DNA of 64,000 nt from CAMPKL01 sp963817465 (GTDB lineage Bacteria; Acidobacteriota; Terriglobia; Bryobacterales; UBA6623), in the NCBI GenBank assembly GCA_963817465.1, contig CAWFOP010000017.1:1-64000 (forward strand), given 5' to 3'. Positions 27,962 through 37,781 of this stretch are shown here, piece by piece. The stretch's first letter is position 1, and the number at the start of each line of letters is the position of its first letter. Under the pieces are notes generated by a model that was given only the letters and a program-made list of their open reading frames with translations, was not told the origin of the DNA and did not search any database. The position numbers and the translations under genes were made by a program.

Positions 27962-28954
27962 CTATTCGCCGAAGGCGGCGTCGAACGCCCGGCCGGACGG
28001 CGGGAAATCGACTTTCTTGACGAACGCGCAGGCTTCTTCGGCGCCGGCTTCGCGGTCCATGCCGGAGTCTTCCCACTCGATCGACAGCGGCCCGTCGTAG
28101 CCGATGTGATTGAGCGTGCGGATGATCTCTTCGAAGTCGACTCCGCCGTGGCCTAGCGAGCGGAAATCCCAGCCGCGGTTCGGGTTGCCGAAGTTCAGAT
28201 GCGACGCCAGGATGCCGCTGCGGCCGTCGAGCTGGCGCGCGGCGTCCTTCATATGCACGTGGTAAATACGATTCGGGAACTCACGCAAGAACGCCACCGG
28301 GTCGACGAACTGCCAGTGCAGATGGCTCGGGTCGAAGTTGAAGCCGAACGCCTCGCGATTGTCGATCGCCTCGAGCGCCCGCTTGGTCGTGTAGATGTCG
28401 AACGCAATCTCGGTCGGGTGCACCTCGAGGCCGAACTTGACGCCGCACTCGTCGTAGACGTCGAGGATCGGGTTGAACATCTCGGCGAAATACGCGAAGC
28501 CCTCGTCGATGGTCTTGTCCGACACCGGCGGAAAGCTGTAGAGCATGTGCCAGATTGACGAGCCGGTGAAGCCGTTCGCCACTTCGAGTCCGAGATTCTT
28601 GGCGGCGCGCGCCGTGTTTTTCACCGCATCGATGGCCCAGGCGCGCTTTTTCTCCGCGTCCCCGGCGCACTCGGCGGGCGCGAAGGCGTCGGAGCGCGCG
28701 TCGTTGTTGGGGTCGCAAACGAGCTGACCGGCCAGGTGGTTCGAAATGGCGAACAGTTGCAGATTGTGCTTTTCGAGAATCGCTTTCTGGCGAGCGCAGT
28801 AGTCGAGGTCTTCGGCGGCCCGGAAGACGTCCATGTGGTCGCCCCAGCAGGCCAATTCGAGCCCGTCAAAGCCCCACGATGCGGCCTTCTTCGCAAGCGT
28901 TTCGAGGGGGAGGTCGGCCCATTGGCCGGTGAAAAGGGTGACAGGTCTGCTCAT
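27962..28954 (-). CDS. Sugar phosphate isomerase/epimerase-family TIM barrel
   Basis: Xylose-isomerase-like TIM barrel (330 aa). Landmarks: GFDGLELACWGDHMDV at the first strand, GLEVHPTEIAFDIYTT, FGFNFDPSHLHWQFVDPV and YHVHMKDAARQLDGR, where Glu, Asp and His are metal ligands in the family, and PLSIEWEDSGMDREAG at the end. Such enzymes isomerise or dehydrate inositols and keto sugars. It may process sugars released by the nearby glycosidases. The ATG at 28954 begins MSRPVTLFTGQW; the upstream extension is not believed. Confidence 0.88.
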   Translation of the reverse strand: MSRPVTLFTGQWADLPLETLAKKAASWGFDGLELACWGDHMDVFRAAEDLDYCARQKAILEKHNLQLFAISNHLAGQLVCDPNNDARSDAFAPAECAGDAEKKRAWAIDAVKNTARAAKNLGLEVANGFTGSSIWHMLYSFPPVSDKTIDEGFAYFAEMFNPILDVYDECGVKFGLEVHPTEIAFDIYTTKRALEAIDNREAFGFNFDPSHLHWQFVDPVAFLREFPNRIYHVHMKDAARQLDGRSGILASHLNFGNPNRGWDFRSLGHGGVDFEEIIRTLNHIGYDGPLSIEWEDSGMDREAGAEEACAFVKKVDFPPSGRAFDAAFGE

Positions 28955-29054
28955 GATTCTCGCCTTGCCCGGCGCGATTGGCCGAGGCCAGAAAAGTGTA
29001 GCAAACGCGGCGTTGCCGAAACGGTTTTGCGATCTGACACAATAGGCTCTCGTT

Positions 29055-31412
29055 ATGCCGAAAGGTCCGGCTTGGTTGTCGAAGCGGCCGGTCATCTTCC
29101 TGCTCGGGCTCACCGCGCTGTTTTACTGGAAGCTGATCTTCAGCGACCGCTTCACCTTTCTCAACTCGCCGGATCTCGCGGGTCAGGTGCTGCCGTGGTA
29201 CGACGTGCAGGCGGCGGCCTGGAACCAAGGCGTCTTTCCGCTTTGGGATCCGTACGTTTGGTGCGGCCAGCCGCTGCTGGGACAGATGCAGCCCGGCGGA
29301 GCGTTTCCGCTGAACTGGCCTTTGTTCGCCGCGCCGCTGGCCGACGGTCACATCAATTTTCGCTATATCCACCTGTCGTGGGCGCTGATGCACCTGCTTG
29401 CGGCGCTGTTCGCGTACGGTTTGGCCCGCGAGTTGGGCCGCTCGCGGTACGCATCGATTCTGGCCGGCCTGGGGTTCGCGTGCGGCGGCTTCATCGCGTC
29501 GATCACCTGGCCGCAGATGCTCGACGGCGCGATCTGGCTGCCGCTGACGCTGTTGCTGTTCCATCGCGCGGCGCGGGCGCCGGACTTGGCGCGACGGCTC
29601 GCCTATGCCGCGCTGTGCGGCGGCTCGGTGGGGATGTCACTGCTCAGCGGCCACCACCAGGCGCCGTTCTTCTCTCTGCTGGCGTTGACCGGCGTGATGC
29701 TCGGGATGGTCTATTTCGAACGTCAGCGCGAGTCGTCCGCCTGGAAGGCGCCGTTGATCGCATACGCCTGCGTGGCCGGTGTGGCGTTCCTGGTCGCGGG
29801 CCTGCAACTGCTGCCTGCGGCGGAATACGCCAGCCAAGCCTATCGCTGGGTGAACGCGCCGGGTCCGGTTGGGCCGGGGGAGAGCGTTCCCTATTTCGTT
29901 CACGAGCGAATGCGTCTCTACCCGGTCACCTTTCTGGGGCTGGTGACGCCGCGGCTGACCTTCCAAGCGAGCATGTTCGTGGGCTGGACGAGCCTGCTGC
30001 TGGCGCTCTACGCCGTGATCACGAGCTGGCGCGAGCCGTGGGTGCGCCTGTATTCGCTGCTCGGGCTGGCGGCGCTCAGCTTCGGCACGGCGACCTATTC
30101 GCCGCTGCACGGCTGGATCTATGCGTTTGTGCCGCTTGCCAACACCGCCCGAACGCCGGCGTTCTCGGTCTTCGTCTTTCAGCTTGCGGTGTTTCTGCTG
30201 GCGGCGCGCGGCGTCGATCAGCTCCTGGACCAGAGCGCCGAAACCACCGCCGGCTGCCGCTGGATTCGCTGGGGTCAGATGCTGCTGCTGGCCTACTCGG
30301 CGGTCGTCTACATCTCGATTTTTCTCCAGGTGCCCAGCGGCAAGCTTGAATCCGAGCCCGGCGACAACTTGATGGTGTCGGTGGTCATCGCACTGCTGCT
30401 GGCCGCCGTGCTCGAAGGGTTTAAGAGGAAGGCGCTGAGCACGTCGGCGATGCGCGTGGCGTTGACTCTTGTTGCTGACAAGCGAGCTGTACACGACGCA
30501 GTTTTACGATCTGGGCGACATCGCGGACCCCAACCGCAGAGAGTTTCTCGACAAGCTCGAGACCAAGTATGCGTCCACGCTCAACTTCGTGCACGGCAAG
30601 CTCGAAAAGGAAGGGCCGTTTCGCATCGAGCTCGCGGGCGAAGGCGAGGGCTTCAACGTCGGGGCGTGGTTTCGCCTGGAGGACTATCGCGGTTTTCTCG
30701 CTTCGGTGAATCGCGATCTGTTCGACATGGCGGGGCGAGTCGGGTGGGACCGCTTCCCCGACTTGATGAACGTCCGCTATACGATTTCGAAAGAGAAAGT
30801 TCGAGACGATCAACTGCCCGTTTTCGAGGACAAGGACGGCGTCAAGGTCTTCCTCAATCCCCACGCCGGGCCGCGCGCTTGGCTGACGCACTCGCCCGAG
30901 GGAATCACGAATGCTTCCGGCGGCGGCGGAGTCGAAGCGCCGGGGCAGTGTGCGACGGGCGGGGAAGAGGTGGAGATCACGCGCCGCACGATCCAGCGCA
31001 CGCTCATTCGCGTAGACGCGGCCTGCCCGGGTTATTTGATTGTGGCGGCGCCGTATTTTCCAGGCTGGAAGGCGGACATCGACGGGCGCGAGCTGGAGAT
31101 TCGCCGCTATCGCCGCGGGCTGCGCGCCGTGCTCGTACCGGCTGGAGAATCGACGGTGCAGTTCGTCTACCGGCCGATGTCGGTGATGGCGGGCGCCGGT
31201 CTGAGCGCGGCTGGGTTCTTGGTCTGCGCCGTCGCGGGGGTTTGGATCTGGCGCCGTCGCGACACCGAACCGAATCTCGACCACGGCTAAGCCGGGAGCG
31301 TTGTTCAATCCGCCGGCGGCGATTGACCCGCGTCGCCGGCGGTTCTGTCGCGGTCTTGCTCAGAGAGTGGTTTTCAGCCGATCGATCAGCCGTGTCGTGT
31401 ACTCTCGGTTGA
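29055..31412 (+). CDS. YfhO-family membrane protein, N-terminal part (frameshifted near 30468)
   Basis: Large polytopic membrane protein of the YfhO/GT-C-like group. Residues 1 to ~470 are genuine: LTALFYWKLIFSDRFTFLNSPDLAGQ, VPLWDPYVWCGQPLLGQMQPG-type loop, LLSGHHQAPFF and about a dozen hydrophobic helices. The Asp in the first periplasmic loop is the typical GT-C position. Around 30465-30470 one base is extra (or two missing) and the correct reading moves to the frame at 30469; codons after that in this frame are Arg-rich noise. Possible role: transfer of a lipid-linked sugar to a cell-envelope polymer or protein. Confidence 0.8.
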   Translation: MPKGPAWLSKRPVIFLLGLTALFYWKLIFSDRFTFLNSPDLAGQVLPWYDVQAAAWNQGVFPLWDPYVWCGQPLLGQMQPGGAFPLNWPLFAAPLADGHINFRYIHLSWALMHLLAALFAYGLARELGRSRYASILAGLGFACGGFIASITWPQMLDGAIWLPLTLLLFHRAARAPDLARRLAYAALCGGSVGMSLLSGHHQAPFFSLLALTGVMLGMVYFERQRESSAWKAPLIAYACVAGVAFLVAGLQLLPAAEYASQAYRWVNAPGPVGPGESVPYFVHERMRLYPVTFLGLVTPRLTFQASMFVGWTSLLLALYAVITSWREPWVRLYSLLGLAALSFGTATYSPLHGWIYAFVPLANTARTPAFSVFVFQLAVFLLAARGVDQLLDQSAETTAGCRWIRWGQMLLLAYSAVVYISIFLQVPSGKLESEPGDNLMVSVVIALLLAAVLEGFKRKALSTSAMRVALTLVADKRAVHDAVLRSGRHRGPQPQRVSRQARDQVCVHAQLRARQARKGRAVSHRARGRRRGLQRRGVVSPGGLSRFSRFGESRSVRHGGASRVGPLPRLDERPLYDFERESSRRSTARFRGQGRRQGLPQSPRRAARLADALARGNHECFRRRRSRSAGAVCDGRGRGGDHAPHDPAHAHSRRRGLPGLFDCGGAVFSRLEGGHRRARAGDSPLSPRAARRARTGWRIDGAVRLPADVGDGGRRSERGWVLGLRRRGGLDLAPSRHRTESRPRLSRERCSIRRRRLTRVAGGSVAVLLREWFSADRSAVSCTLG
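30469..31290 (+). CDS. YfhO-family membrane protein, C-terminal part
   Basis: Continues the preceding gene in another frame: LLLTSELYTTQFYDLGDIADPNRREFLDKL, then a soluble beta-rich periplasmic domain (RPAWLTHSPEG-like segment, APYFPGWKADIDGREL, LVPAGESTVQFVYRP) and a final transmembrane helix (MAGAGLSAAGFLVCAVAGVWIW). The YPGW/FPGW + VPAG pattern is diagnostic for YfhO proteins. The joined protein is about 745 aa, somewhat shorter than typical members. Confidence 0.8.
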   Translation: MLLTSELYTTQFYDLGDIADPNRREFLDKLETKYASTLNFVHGKLEKEGPFRIELAGEGEGFNVGAWFRLEDYRGFLASVNRDLFDMAGRVGWDRFPDLMNVRYTISKEKVRDDQLPVFEDKDGVKVFLNPHAGPRAWLTHSPEGITNASGGGGVEAPGQCATGGEEVEITRRTIQRTLIRVDAACPGYLIVAAPYFPGWKADIDGRELEIRRYRRGLRAVLVPAGESTVQFVYRPMSVMAGAGLSAAGFLVCAVAGVWIWRRRDTEPNLDHG

Positions 31413-33325
31413 CGCGCGCCGGAGACTTCGGGTCGACCGCCGTGAGCGCGGCGACCTGATCTTTCAGGGGAGCCGCCTTGTCTCCCAAAGCTTCGATCGC
31501 GTTCAGCGCATGGATCGCGATATAGCTGTTGTTCTTTTCCGAGTCCGCTAGACCGATCAGGACACGCGAGCGCCGCTTTCACGTCCTTGTGCGATCCGTA
31601 ACGTCCGAGCGCTTCGGCGGCGGCGATGCGGACGTGGGGCGAGTCGTCGTTCATCGCTTTTTCGAGCGACGGGCGGGTCTTTTTGACTTCGTCCGCGCCG
31701 CGAATCAGCGCACCCATCGCGCCCCAGTACCGCACGCCGGAGTCTGGATCGCCCATCGCGCTTTCCAACCCTCTGGTGGCGTCGGACTCGCCGGAGCTCG
31801 CCAGGTCAGCAGCCGCCAGTATCCGCTCAACCGGAAACTTGTTTGGGTCGTGGCCCATTTCGTACGGCGTCGAGCCTTTTGCCCGGGCGTGTATTTCGCC
31901 TTCGGGCAGCAAGCCCACGTCTTTAACCGCCAACTCATATTCGCGATGAGCTTTGCGGAAGCGCTGCAGGATCTCTTTGTGATCCTCGGACGCAGCCAGG
32001 TTGTTCACTTCGGACGGGTCCGATTGGAGATCGTAGAGCTCCTCGGCGGGCTTCGTTTCCCAGAAATACGTCTGCGGCGGCTGCAGTTTGCCCTCTTTGT
32101 AGAGCTGTTCCCACACGGGCGTCGAAGACAGCCGCCAAGCGTACGCGACATGCTGACCGTAAATCTTGTGCGGGTTGTAGTTGCGGATATACACGTACCG
32201 CTTGTCGCGCGTCGACCGCATCAGGTCGTAGTGCTCGTCCATCCGCCCGCGCATCCCGTGCAGATACTCCCGCGGCGGCGCCTCGTGTTCCCCTGCAAAA
32301 GCTTGACCATGATAAAAATCGGGCGGCTTCACGCCGGCTAGGCTCAGCATCGTGGGCGCCAGGTCAATGGTCCCGATCAGCCGATCGCTGCGGCCGCCCG
32401 GAACGTAGTCCTGCGGCGCCAGGTGTCTGTATTTCTCCGGGAAGATGACGATCATGGGCACGTGCAGGCCGGAATCGTAGGGCATGCGCTTGTAGCGCGC
32501 CACTCCGGTTCCGTGGTCGCTGGTGACGATGATGATCGTGTCGTCGGTTAGGCCGTCCGCCTCGAGCTCATCCAGACGCGCCTGATGCCGCCTGTCCACG
32601 GCGGTGAGCATGTCGTGGTATTGCGCCCAGTCGCGGCGCATCTCCGGCGTGTCGGGCTGGAATGCGGCCAGCCAGGCTTTGGCCGGGTCGTGAATGAAAT
32701 TCTCCCGCGTGGCGCTTGGGAAAATCTGGCTTTCGTGCGTCCCCTTGTCGTTGAAAAAGGCGAAAAACGGCTGTCCGGGCTGGCGTGTGCGCCAGTGGCC
32801 GTTGACGGGATCGAGGGGCGCGACCGACGGCTCCGCGCCGCCTCGACGATCTTCGGGCTTGGTCGGCGTCGATCCGAACCACGAGATGTCCCAGGTGCCG
32901 TCGGGCTTCTCGATGTTGTAGTCTTCCTTGCCGTTGTTGACGCAGTAGTAGCCGGCGTCTCGCATGTAACCGGGGAACATCTTCCAACCGGCGGGCATGC
33001 TGGCCATGGACCGCATGTGCTCCGAGCCGGTCGACGTCGGACAAACGCCGCTGATGATGGCGGTGCGAGCAGGAGCGCACACCGGAGCGCTCGCCCACGC
33101 GTTGTCATAGACGCATCCTCGTTCCGCCAGCCGGTCGAAGTTCGGAGTCATGGAGTACTCGTCGCCGCAGCAGCCTAGGTGCGGCCCGATGTCTTCCCAG
33201 ACGAGCCACAGGATGTTGGGCCGCTCGGCCGCAGCGGAGGAGCAAGCGAGGGTTGCGGCGGCCATGCTGGTCGCTCCGCCGATGAAAGCGCGCCGGCTTA
33301 GCGTGTTTGACGAGTGATCCGACAT
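31360..33325 (-). CDS. Sulfatase with C-terminal HEAT-like region (frameshifted near its end)
   Basis: Sulfamidase-like type I sulfatase. Tat signal LSRRAFIGGATSMAAATLACSS; metal strand NILWLVWEDIGPHLGCCGDE; formylglycine motif CAPARTAIISG with Cys83; TSDHGTGVARYKR at the active site. The last ~150 residues form short helical repeats (VRIAAAEALGRYG) like HEAT repeats. Comparison with the paralogue at 34137-36143 shows one extra base at ~31563; with it removed the C-terminus becomes LIGLAD...IDRLKTTL and stops at 31360. Without correction the frame runs on to 31004 as noise antisense to the YfhO gene. Substrate is probably a sulfated glycan. Confidence 0.88.
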
Positions 33326-33393
33326 GGGTATCCGAACTCCTGACAGGGGACTGAAACAGCCTTAATATACTCGCACGGCGAGGCTCGCCCGAC

Positions 33394-33963
33394 TCACGCG
33401 TGATGCCGCGCGATCAGGTCGCTTTGGATCCAGAAGAGCTTGCCGAATGCGCGAAGCGCCGTCGCTTTTTGATCGCCGGGCGGATCGGCGTCGAGAATGG
33501 CCGCGGCGATTTGATCGGCGAGAAACCCGAGCAGCGCGTTCATCTGGACGACCGGGACTTCGATATTCGCATTGCCGGAATGCGTCGTGTGGATCGAGCC
33601 GACCGTGTGGAGGTAAGCCGCCATCTTGGCGTCGTACGGCGCCGCCAAGATGTGCTCCATGTAGCGCGCCAGGTGTTGTTTGCGATAGTCGATCTGCGGG
33701 TGATCGACGGGCAGATCTTCCAACGCGACCGCGAGCTTGCCGTCATACCCGTCATGTCGCGGCAGGAAGTGCCGCCAGGTGCAATCGTAGGCGTGAAGCT
33801 TGTCGTACACGGCGTTGACCAAGAAGGGAATGCGGGGACCGAGCCAACCCGCCGAGTCATGAATGGCGGCGGCATCTTCGGCGTCGAAGCCGATGAACTC
33901 CGCCAAGTATTCAAACCGATAGGCGAGATCGGTTTCCAGCTTGTTTTCGTCGATCGATTGCAT
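33394..33963 (-). CDS. Protoglobin-family heme protein
   Basis: Single-domain globin of 189 residues related to protoglobins and globin-coupled sensors: YRFEYLAEFIGFDAEDAAAIHDSAGWLGPRIP, FLVNAVYDKLHAYDCTWRHF, and HPQIDYRKQHLARYMEHIL with the candidate proximal His. There is no output domain, so it may bind O2, NO or CO or act as a small sensor. It sits between two nearly identical sulfatase genes on the same strand. ATG at 33963 chosen since it opens MQSIDENKLETDLAYRF. Confidence 0.8.
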   Translation of the reverse strand: MQSIDENKLETDLAYRFEYLAEFIGFDAEDAAAIHDSAGWLGPRIPFLVNAVYDKLHAYDCTWRHFLPRHDGYDGKLAVALEDLPVDHPQIDYRKQHLARYMEHILAAPYDAKMAAYLHTVGSIHTTHSGNANIEVPVVQMNALLGFLADQIAAAILDADPPGDQKATALRAFGKLFWIQSDLIARHHA

Positions 33964-34029
33964 TCCGATAGTCTCGCAGGCCGCAACCCTGCCGGACCCA
34001 TCGCCGCAGGGTAGGCCATCGCCGCCCGG

Positions 34030-34100
34030 CGCCAAGGGCAAAGGCCTTCGGCCGCTTTTAGTTAAAGGGCCCAAAAGGGCACGCGACAGTCAGCCGACCT
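34030..34100 (-). terminator. Possible weak terminator after the second sulfatase
   Basis: On the minus strand, downstream of the sulfatase ending at 34137, a GCCC-TTTT-GGGC hairpin followed by CCTTTAA and a GGCC-GAA-GGCC hairpin followed by TTTG lie about 40-100 bp past the stop. The stems are short and the T-tracts poor, so termination is uncertain. Confidence 0.25.
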
Positions 34101-34136
34101 GTGTCCCGCCGCCAGCGTTCGCTTCGCGATCACCCC

Positions 34137-36143
34137 TTACAGCGCCGTTTTCAGCCGATCGACCAGCCTGGTCGTATATTCCTCATTGACGCGCTCCGGT
34201 GATTTCGGATCGACCGTGGTGAGCGCGGCGATCTGATCTTTCAGCGGAGCCGCCTTGTCTCCCAACGCGTCGATCGCATTCAGCGCATGCATCGCGATGT
34301 AGCTGTTGTTCTTTTCCGAGTCCGCTAAACCGATCAGGACCGCGAGCGCCGCTTTCAGGTCGTCGGCCGATCCGTATTTGCCGAGCGCTTCGGCGGCGGC
34401 GATTTGGACGTGGGGCGAGTCGTCGTTCATCGCTTTTTCGAGCGATGGGCGGGTCTTTTTGACTTCGTCCGCGCCGCGAATCAGCGCGCCCATCGCGCCC
34501 CAGTACCGCACGCCGGAATCCGGATCGCCCATCGCGCTCTCCAACCCCTTGGTGGCGTCGGGCTGGCCGGAGCTCGCCAGGTCGGCGGCGGCGAGTATCC
34601 GCTCAACCGGAAACTTCTCCGGATCGTGCCCCATTTCGTACGGCGTCGAGCCTTTCGCCCGGGCGCGTATCTCCCCTTCGGGCAGCAAGCCGACGTCTTT
34701 GACGTTCAACTCATAATCGTGATGCGCTTTGCGGAAGCGTTGCAGGATCTCATTGTGATCCTCGGAAGCAGCTAGGTTGTTCACTTCGGACGGGTCCGAT
34801 TGGAGATCGTACAGCTCTTCGGCGGGCTTCGTTTCCCAGAAACATGTCTGCGGCGGCTGCAGTTTGCCTTCGTTATAGAGCCGCTCCCACACGGGCGTCG
34901 AAGACAGCCGCCAGGCATACACGAGGTGTTGGCCATAAATCTTGTGTGGATTGTAGTTGCGGATGTAGACGTAGCGCTTGTCACGCGTCGATCGCATCAG
35001 ATCGTAGCGCTCGTCCATGCGCCCGCGCATCCCGTGCAGGTACTCCCGCGGCGGCGCCTCGTGCTTCCCCGCAAACGCTTGCCCGTGATAAAAATCGGGC
35101 GGCTTCACGCCAGCCAGACTCAGCATCGTGGGCGCCAGGTCGATGGTCCCGATCAGCCGGTCGCTGCGGCCGCCTGGAACATAGTCCTTTGGCGCCAGGT
35201 GCCTGTATTTCTCCGGGAAGATGACGATCATGGGCACGTGCAGGCCGGAATCGTAGGGCATGCGCTTGTAGCGCGCCACTCCGGTTCCATGATCGCTGGT
35301 GACGATGATGATCGTGTCGTCGGTTAGGCCGTCCGCCTCGAGCTCGTCCAGACGCGCCTGATGCCGCCTGTCCACGGCGCTGAGCATGTCGTGGTATTGC
35401 GCCCAGTCCTTGCGCATCTCCGGCGTGTCGGGCTGGAATGCGGCAAGCCAGGCCTTGGCCGGGTCGTGAATGAAATTCTCCCGCGTGGCGCTTGGGAAAA
35501 TTTGGCTTTCATGCGTCCCCATGTCGTTGAAAAAGGCGAAAAACGGCTGCCCGGGCTGGCGGGTGCGCCAGTGGCCGTTGGCCGGATCGAGCGGCGGGAT
35601 TCTGGGCTCGGCGCCCCCTCCACCGCCGCCGCTTCGCCGGGGCGCTGCGCTTGGAGGGCCGCCGGCGCGTGCGCCGCGGGGCTGCATCCCCCCGTACCAC
35701 GAGATATCCCAGGTGCCGTCGGGCTTCTCGAGGTTGTAGTCTTCCTTACCGTTGTTGACGCAGTAGTAGCCGGCCTCTCGCAGGTAGCCGGGAAACATCT
35801 TCCACCCGGCGGGCATGCTGGCGATGGACCGCATGTGCTCCGAGCCGGTCGACGTCGGACAGACGCCGCTGATGATGGCGGTGCGGGCGGGAGCGCACAC
35901 CGGCGCGCTTGCCCACGCGTTGTCGTAGACGCATCCTCGTTTCGCGAGCTGGTCGAAGTTCGGAGTCGTGGAATACTCGTCTCCGCAGCAGCCTAGGTGC
36001 GGCCCGATGTCTTCCCAGACGAGCCACAGGATGTTGGGCCGCTCGGCCGCAGCGGAGGAGCAAGCGAGGGTTGCGGCGGCCGCGCTGGTCGCTCCGCCGA
36101 TGAACGCGCGCCGGGTTAGCGTGCTTGACGAATGATCCGACAT
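34137..36143 (-). CDS. Sulfatase with C-terminal HEAT-like region (intact tandem paralogue)
   Basis: Intact paralogue (668 aa) of the sulfatase at 31360-33325, nearly identical over most of its length. Tat signal LTRRAFIGGATSAAAATLACSS, formylglycine motif CAPARTAIISG, TSDHGTG and the same helical C-terminus ending LVDRLKTAL. It differs mainly by a ~20-residue Gly/Pro/Arg-rich insertion (around PRGARAGGPPSAAPRR) not present in the other copy. The start at 36143 is preceded by AGGAGAAA. The pair must have arisen by duplication around the protoglobin gene. Confidence 0.92.
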   Translation of the reverse strand: MSDHSSSTLTRRAFIGGATSAAAATLACSSAAAERPNILWLVWEDIGPHLGCCGDEYSTTPNFDQLAKRGCVYDNAWASAPVCAPARTAIISGVCPTSTGSEHMRSIASMPAGWKMFPGYLREAGYYCVNNGKEDYNLEKPDGTWDISWYGGMQPRGARAGGPPSAAPRRSGGGGGGAEPRIPPLDPANGHWRTRQPGQPFFAFFNDMGTHESQIFPSATRENFIHDPAKAWLAAFQPDTPEMRKDWAQYHDMLSAVDRRHQARLDELEADGLTDDTIIIVTSDHGTGVARYKRMPYDSGLHVPMIVIFPEKYRHLAPKDYVPGGRSDRLIGTIDLAPTMLSLAGVKPPDFYHGQAFAGKHEAPPREYLHGMRGRMDERYDLMRSTRDKRYVYIRNYNPHKIYGQHLVYAWRLSSTPVWERLYNEGKLQPPQTCFWETKPAEELYDLQSDPSEVNNLAASEDHNEILQRFRKAHHDYELNVKDVGLLPEGEIRARAKGSTPYEMGHDPEKFPVERILAAADLASSGQPDATKGLESAMGDPDSGVRYWGAMGALIRGADEVKKTRPSLEKAMNDDSPHVQIAAAEALGKYGSADDLKAALAVLIGLADSEKNNSYIAMHALNAIDALGDKAAPLKDQIAALTTVDPKSPERVNEEYTTRLVDRLKTAL

Positions 36144-36265
36144 GGATTGTCTAAGTTTCTCCTGGTCAATGCGGCTCTGAGGGCAAGCGAGCGATGACCT
36201 CTTGCCTTGCTTCAAGCGCTGATGCAGCAGCCCTCGGTCTCGAGATCCAAAGCGGTTTTCGGCTG

Positions 36266-36973
36266 TCACGCCGGCACATTGAAGTCGTCGCCGTACTTGC
36301 GACACCAATCGGCAAGTATCTTGCGGTAGCGCACGAGAATCTCACGCGAAGCGGGATCGCCGGCGAGGTTGACCATTTCGCCTGGGTCCTTTACCAAGTC
36401 CACTAGCGCCTCGCGGTTCTTGCCCTCGCTGTAGGCGGTGTATTTGTAGTCCTGGCCCCGCACCATGCGGCCGTCCGGCGCCGGGTCGGTGCTCAAGCCT
36501 TGGGCGAGACGATTGGTGACCACCACGTAGTCCCGCGGATCCCCCGTCTCGCTGCCAATGGCGGTGTTTCGCAAGCTCATGCCTGGCAGGTCTGCCGCCG
36601 TAGGAATGGAGGCGAAATCGCAGAGAGTGGGAATCAGATCGACCCCGGTGTGCACCAGCCGCGACGACGTTCCCTGCTTGATTACACCCGGGTAGCTCAG
36701 CATGAAAGGCACCCGCGCAGCTTCTTCGTAGAGGATCGTCTTCTGATTCCATCCGTGCGCGCCCTGACAATCACCATGATCCGCGGTGCAGGCGATCAGC
36801 GTGTTGTCCGCCTGTCCGGAATCGCGCAAAGCCGTGAGCACCTGGCTGATTCGCCAGTCCACTTTTTCAATCAGGCGATAGTACGCCCACATGTATTGGC
36901 GCCACTTGCCCTCGTCAAAGTCTCCCACCGGAAACGTTGGCGTGGCTTGATAGGAGTGACGCATCAGGGTCAC
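36266..36973 (-). CDS. Sulfatase, C-terminal part (after frameshift)
   Basis: Second half of a third sulfatase: YQATPTFPVGDFDEGKWRQYMWAYYRLIEKVDWRI, TADHGDCQGAHGWNQKTILYEEAARVPFML and RDYVVVTNRLAQGLSTDPAP, features of the arylsulfatase/choline-sulfatase C-terminal half. The reading joins the upstream open frame through RNANEPDIVTLMRHSYQ, so the two parts are one gene. Confidence 0.82.
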   Translation of the reverse strand: MTLMRHSYQATPTFPVGDFDEGKWRQYMWAYYRLIEKVDWRISQVLTALRDSGQADNTLIACTADHGDCQGAHGWNQKTILYEEAARVPFMLSYPGVIKQGTSSRLVHTGVDLIPTLCDFASIPTAADLPGMSLRNTAIGSETGDPRDYVVVTNRLAQGLSTDPAPDGRMVRGQDYKYTAYSEGKNREALVDLVKDPGEMVNLAGDPASREILVRYRKILADWCRKYGDDFNVPA

Positions 36974-36983
36974 GATGTCAGGC

Positions 36984-37781
36984 TCATTCGCGTTGCGGCG
37001 CGTGATTGGGCCGCAGCGGCGGGCACAGCTCGGGAGCAGGCGGCTGGCCGATCGGGCCGTCCGTCGGAAGAGCTTGCGAGCGCGCCCATTGGCAAATGTC
37101 GTGCGGGTTCAAAAGTGAGACGACCAGCAGAAACGGATCGCGGTGCTCGGAGTCGCGGAGAAAGTCCATCGCGGCGAGGGTGGTCGCTTCATCCCGTCCC
37201 AAACCGCGCGATGCACCCCTGCCTGCTCCGTCGCGCCCCTCTGGTCCGGCATCGCCGGGGCGCTGAGCGCGCGGCGCCCCGTTTGTGTACAGAATCCTGA
37301 ACCCGGAAGCGGCTTCGTCGGTGGGCATCGCGATGTGCCACTTGCCGCTGTAGACGGTTTCGTAACCGGCTTTCCTGAAAATCGTTCCCATCAGCGGGAA
37401 CTCGGCGGAGTCGAGCTCTGACGGCTGGGTCGGTCGAGAAGATTGCGGCAAGGCTTGTCCGCCCGTGCCGGAGCCGCCTCCGTTCGTCTCGATCTTCGTT
37501 TCCACGGGATAACGGCCAGTGAACATCGAGGTGCGCGACGGCATGCACAGCGGGTTGGCGCAGTACGCCCGGCTGAAGACCATGCCCTGCGCCGCCAGAC
37601 TATCCAGGGCCGGCGTGTGCAGATAGCGGTCCCCGATACGGCAGCTCATCGAATCAGCGTGGGTGTGATCCGTGATGAACAGGATGATGTTCGGCCTCGA
37701 AGCGCGCGAGGCCGTAACTTGAGATAGGGCAGGCGCCGCAAGGCTGGACCCCATTAGAAATGTCCGTCGATTGATGCTCAT
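36984..37781 (-). CDS. Sulfatase, N-terminal part (frameshifted)
   Basis: Type I sulfatase: Tat-like signal (INRRTFLMGSSLAAPALS), metal strand NIILFITDHTHADSM, formylglycine motif CMPSRTSMFTG with Cys79, GYETVYSGKWHIAM. A Gly/Ala/Arg-rich insertion (GDAGPEGRDGAGRGASR) interrupts the usual loop before SLLNPHDICQWA. The frame ends in PNHAPQRE; one extra base around 36991-37003 (GCGCCGC run) breaks the gene. Removing it gives PNHARNANEPDIV and a continuous protein of ~505 residues from 37781 to 36266. Confidence 0.85.
   Translation of the reverse strand: MSINRRTFLMGSSLAAPALSQVTASRASRPNIILFITDHTHADSMSCRIGDRYLHTPALDSLAAQGMVFSRAYCANPLCMPSRTSMFTGRYPVETKIETNGGGSGTGGQALPQSSRPTQPSELDSAEFPLMGTIFRKAGYETVYSGKWHIAMPTDEAASGFRILYTNGAPRAQRPGDAGPEGRDGAGRGASRGLGRDEATTLAAMDFLRDSEHRDPFLLVVSLLNPHDICQWARSQALPTDGPIGQPPAPELCPPLRPNHAPQRE

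Noticed and set aside
31004..31359. C-terminal extension of the first HEAT-tailed sulfatase
   Set aside because: Comparison with its paralogue shows that a one-base insertion at ~31563 destroyed the frame; the extension is Arg/Pro-rich noise antisense to the YfhO gene.
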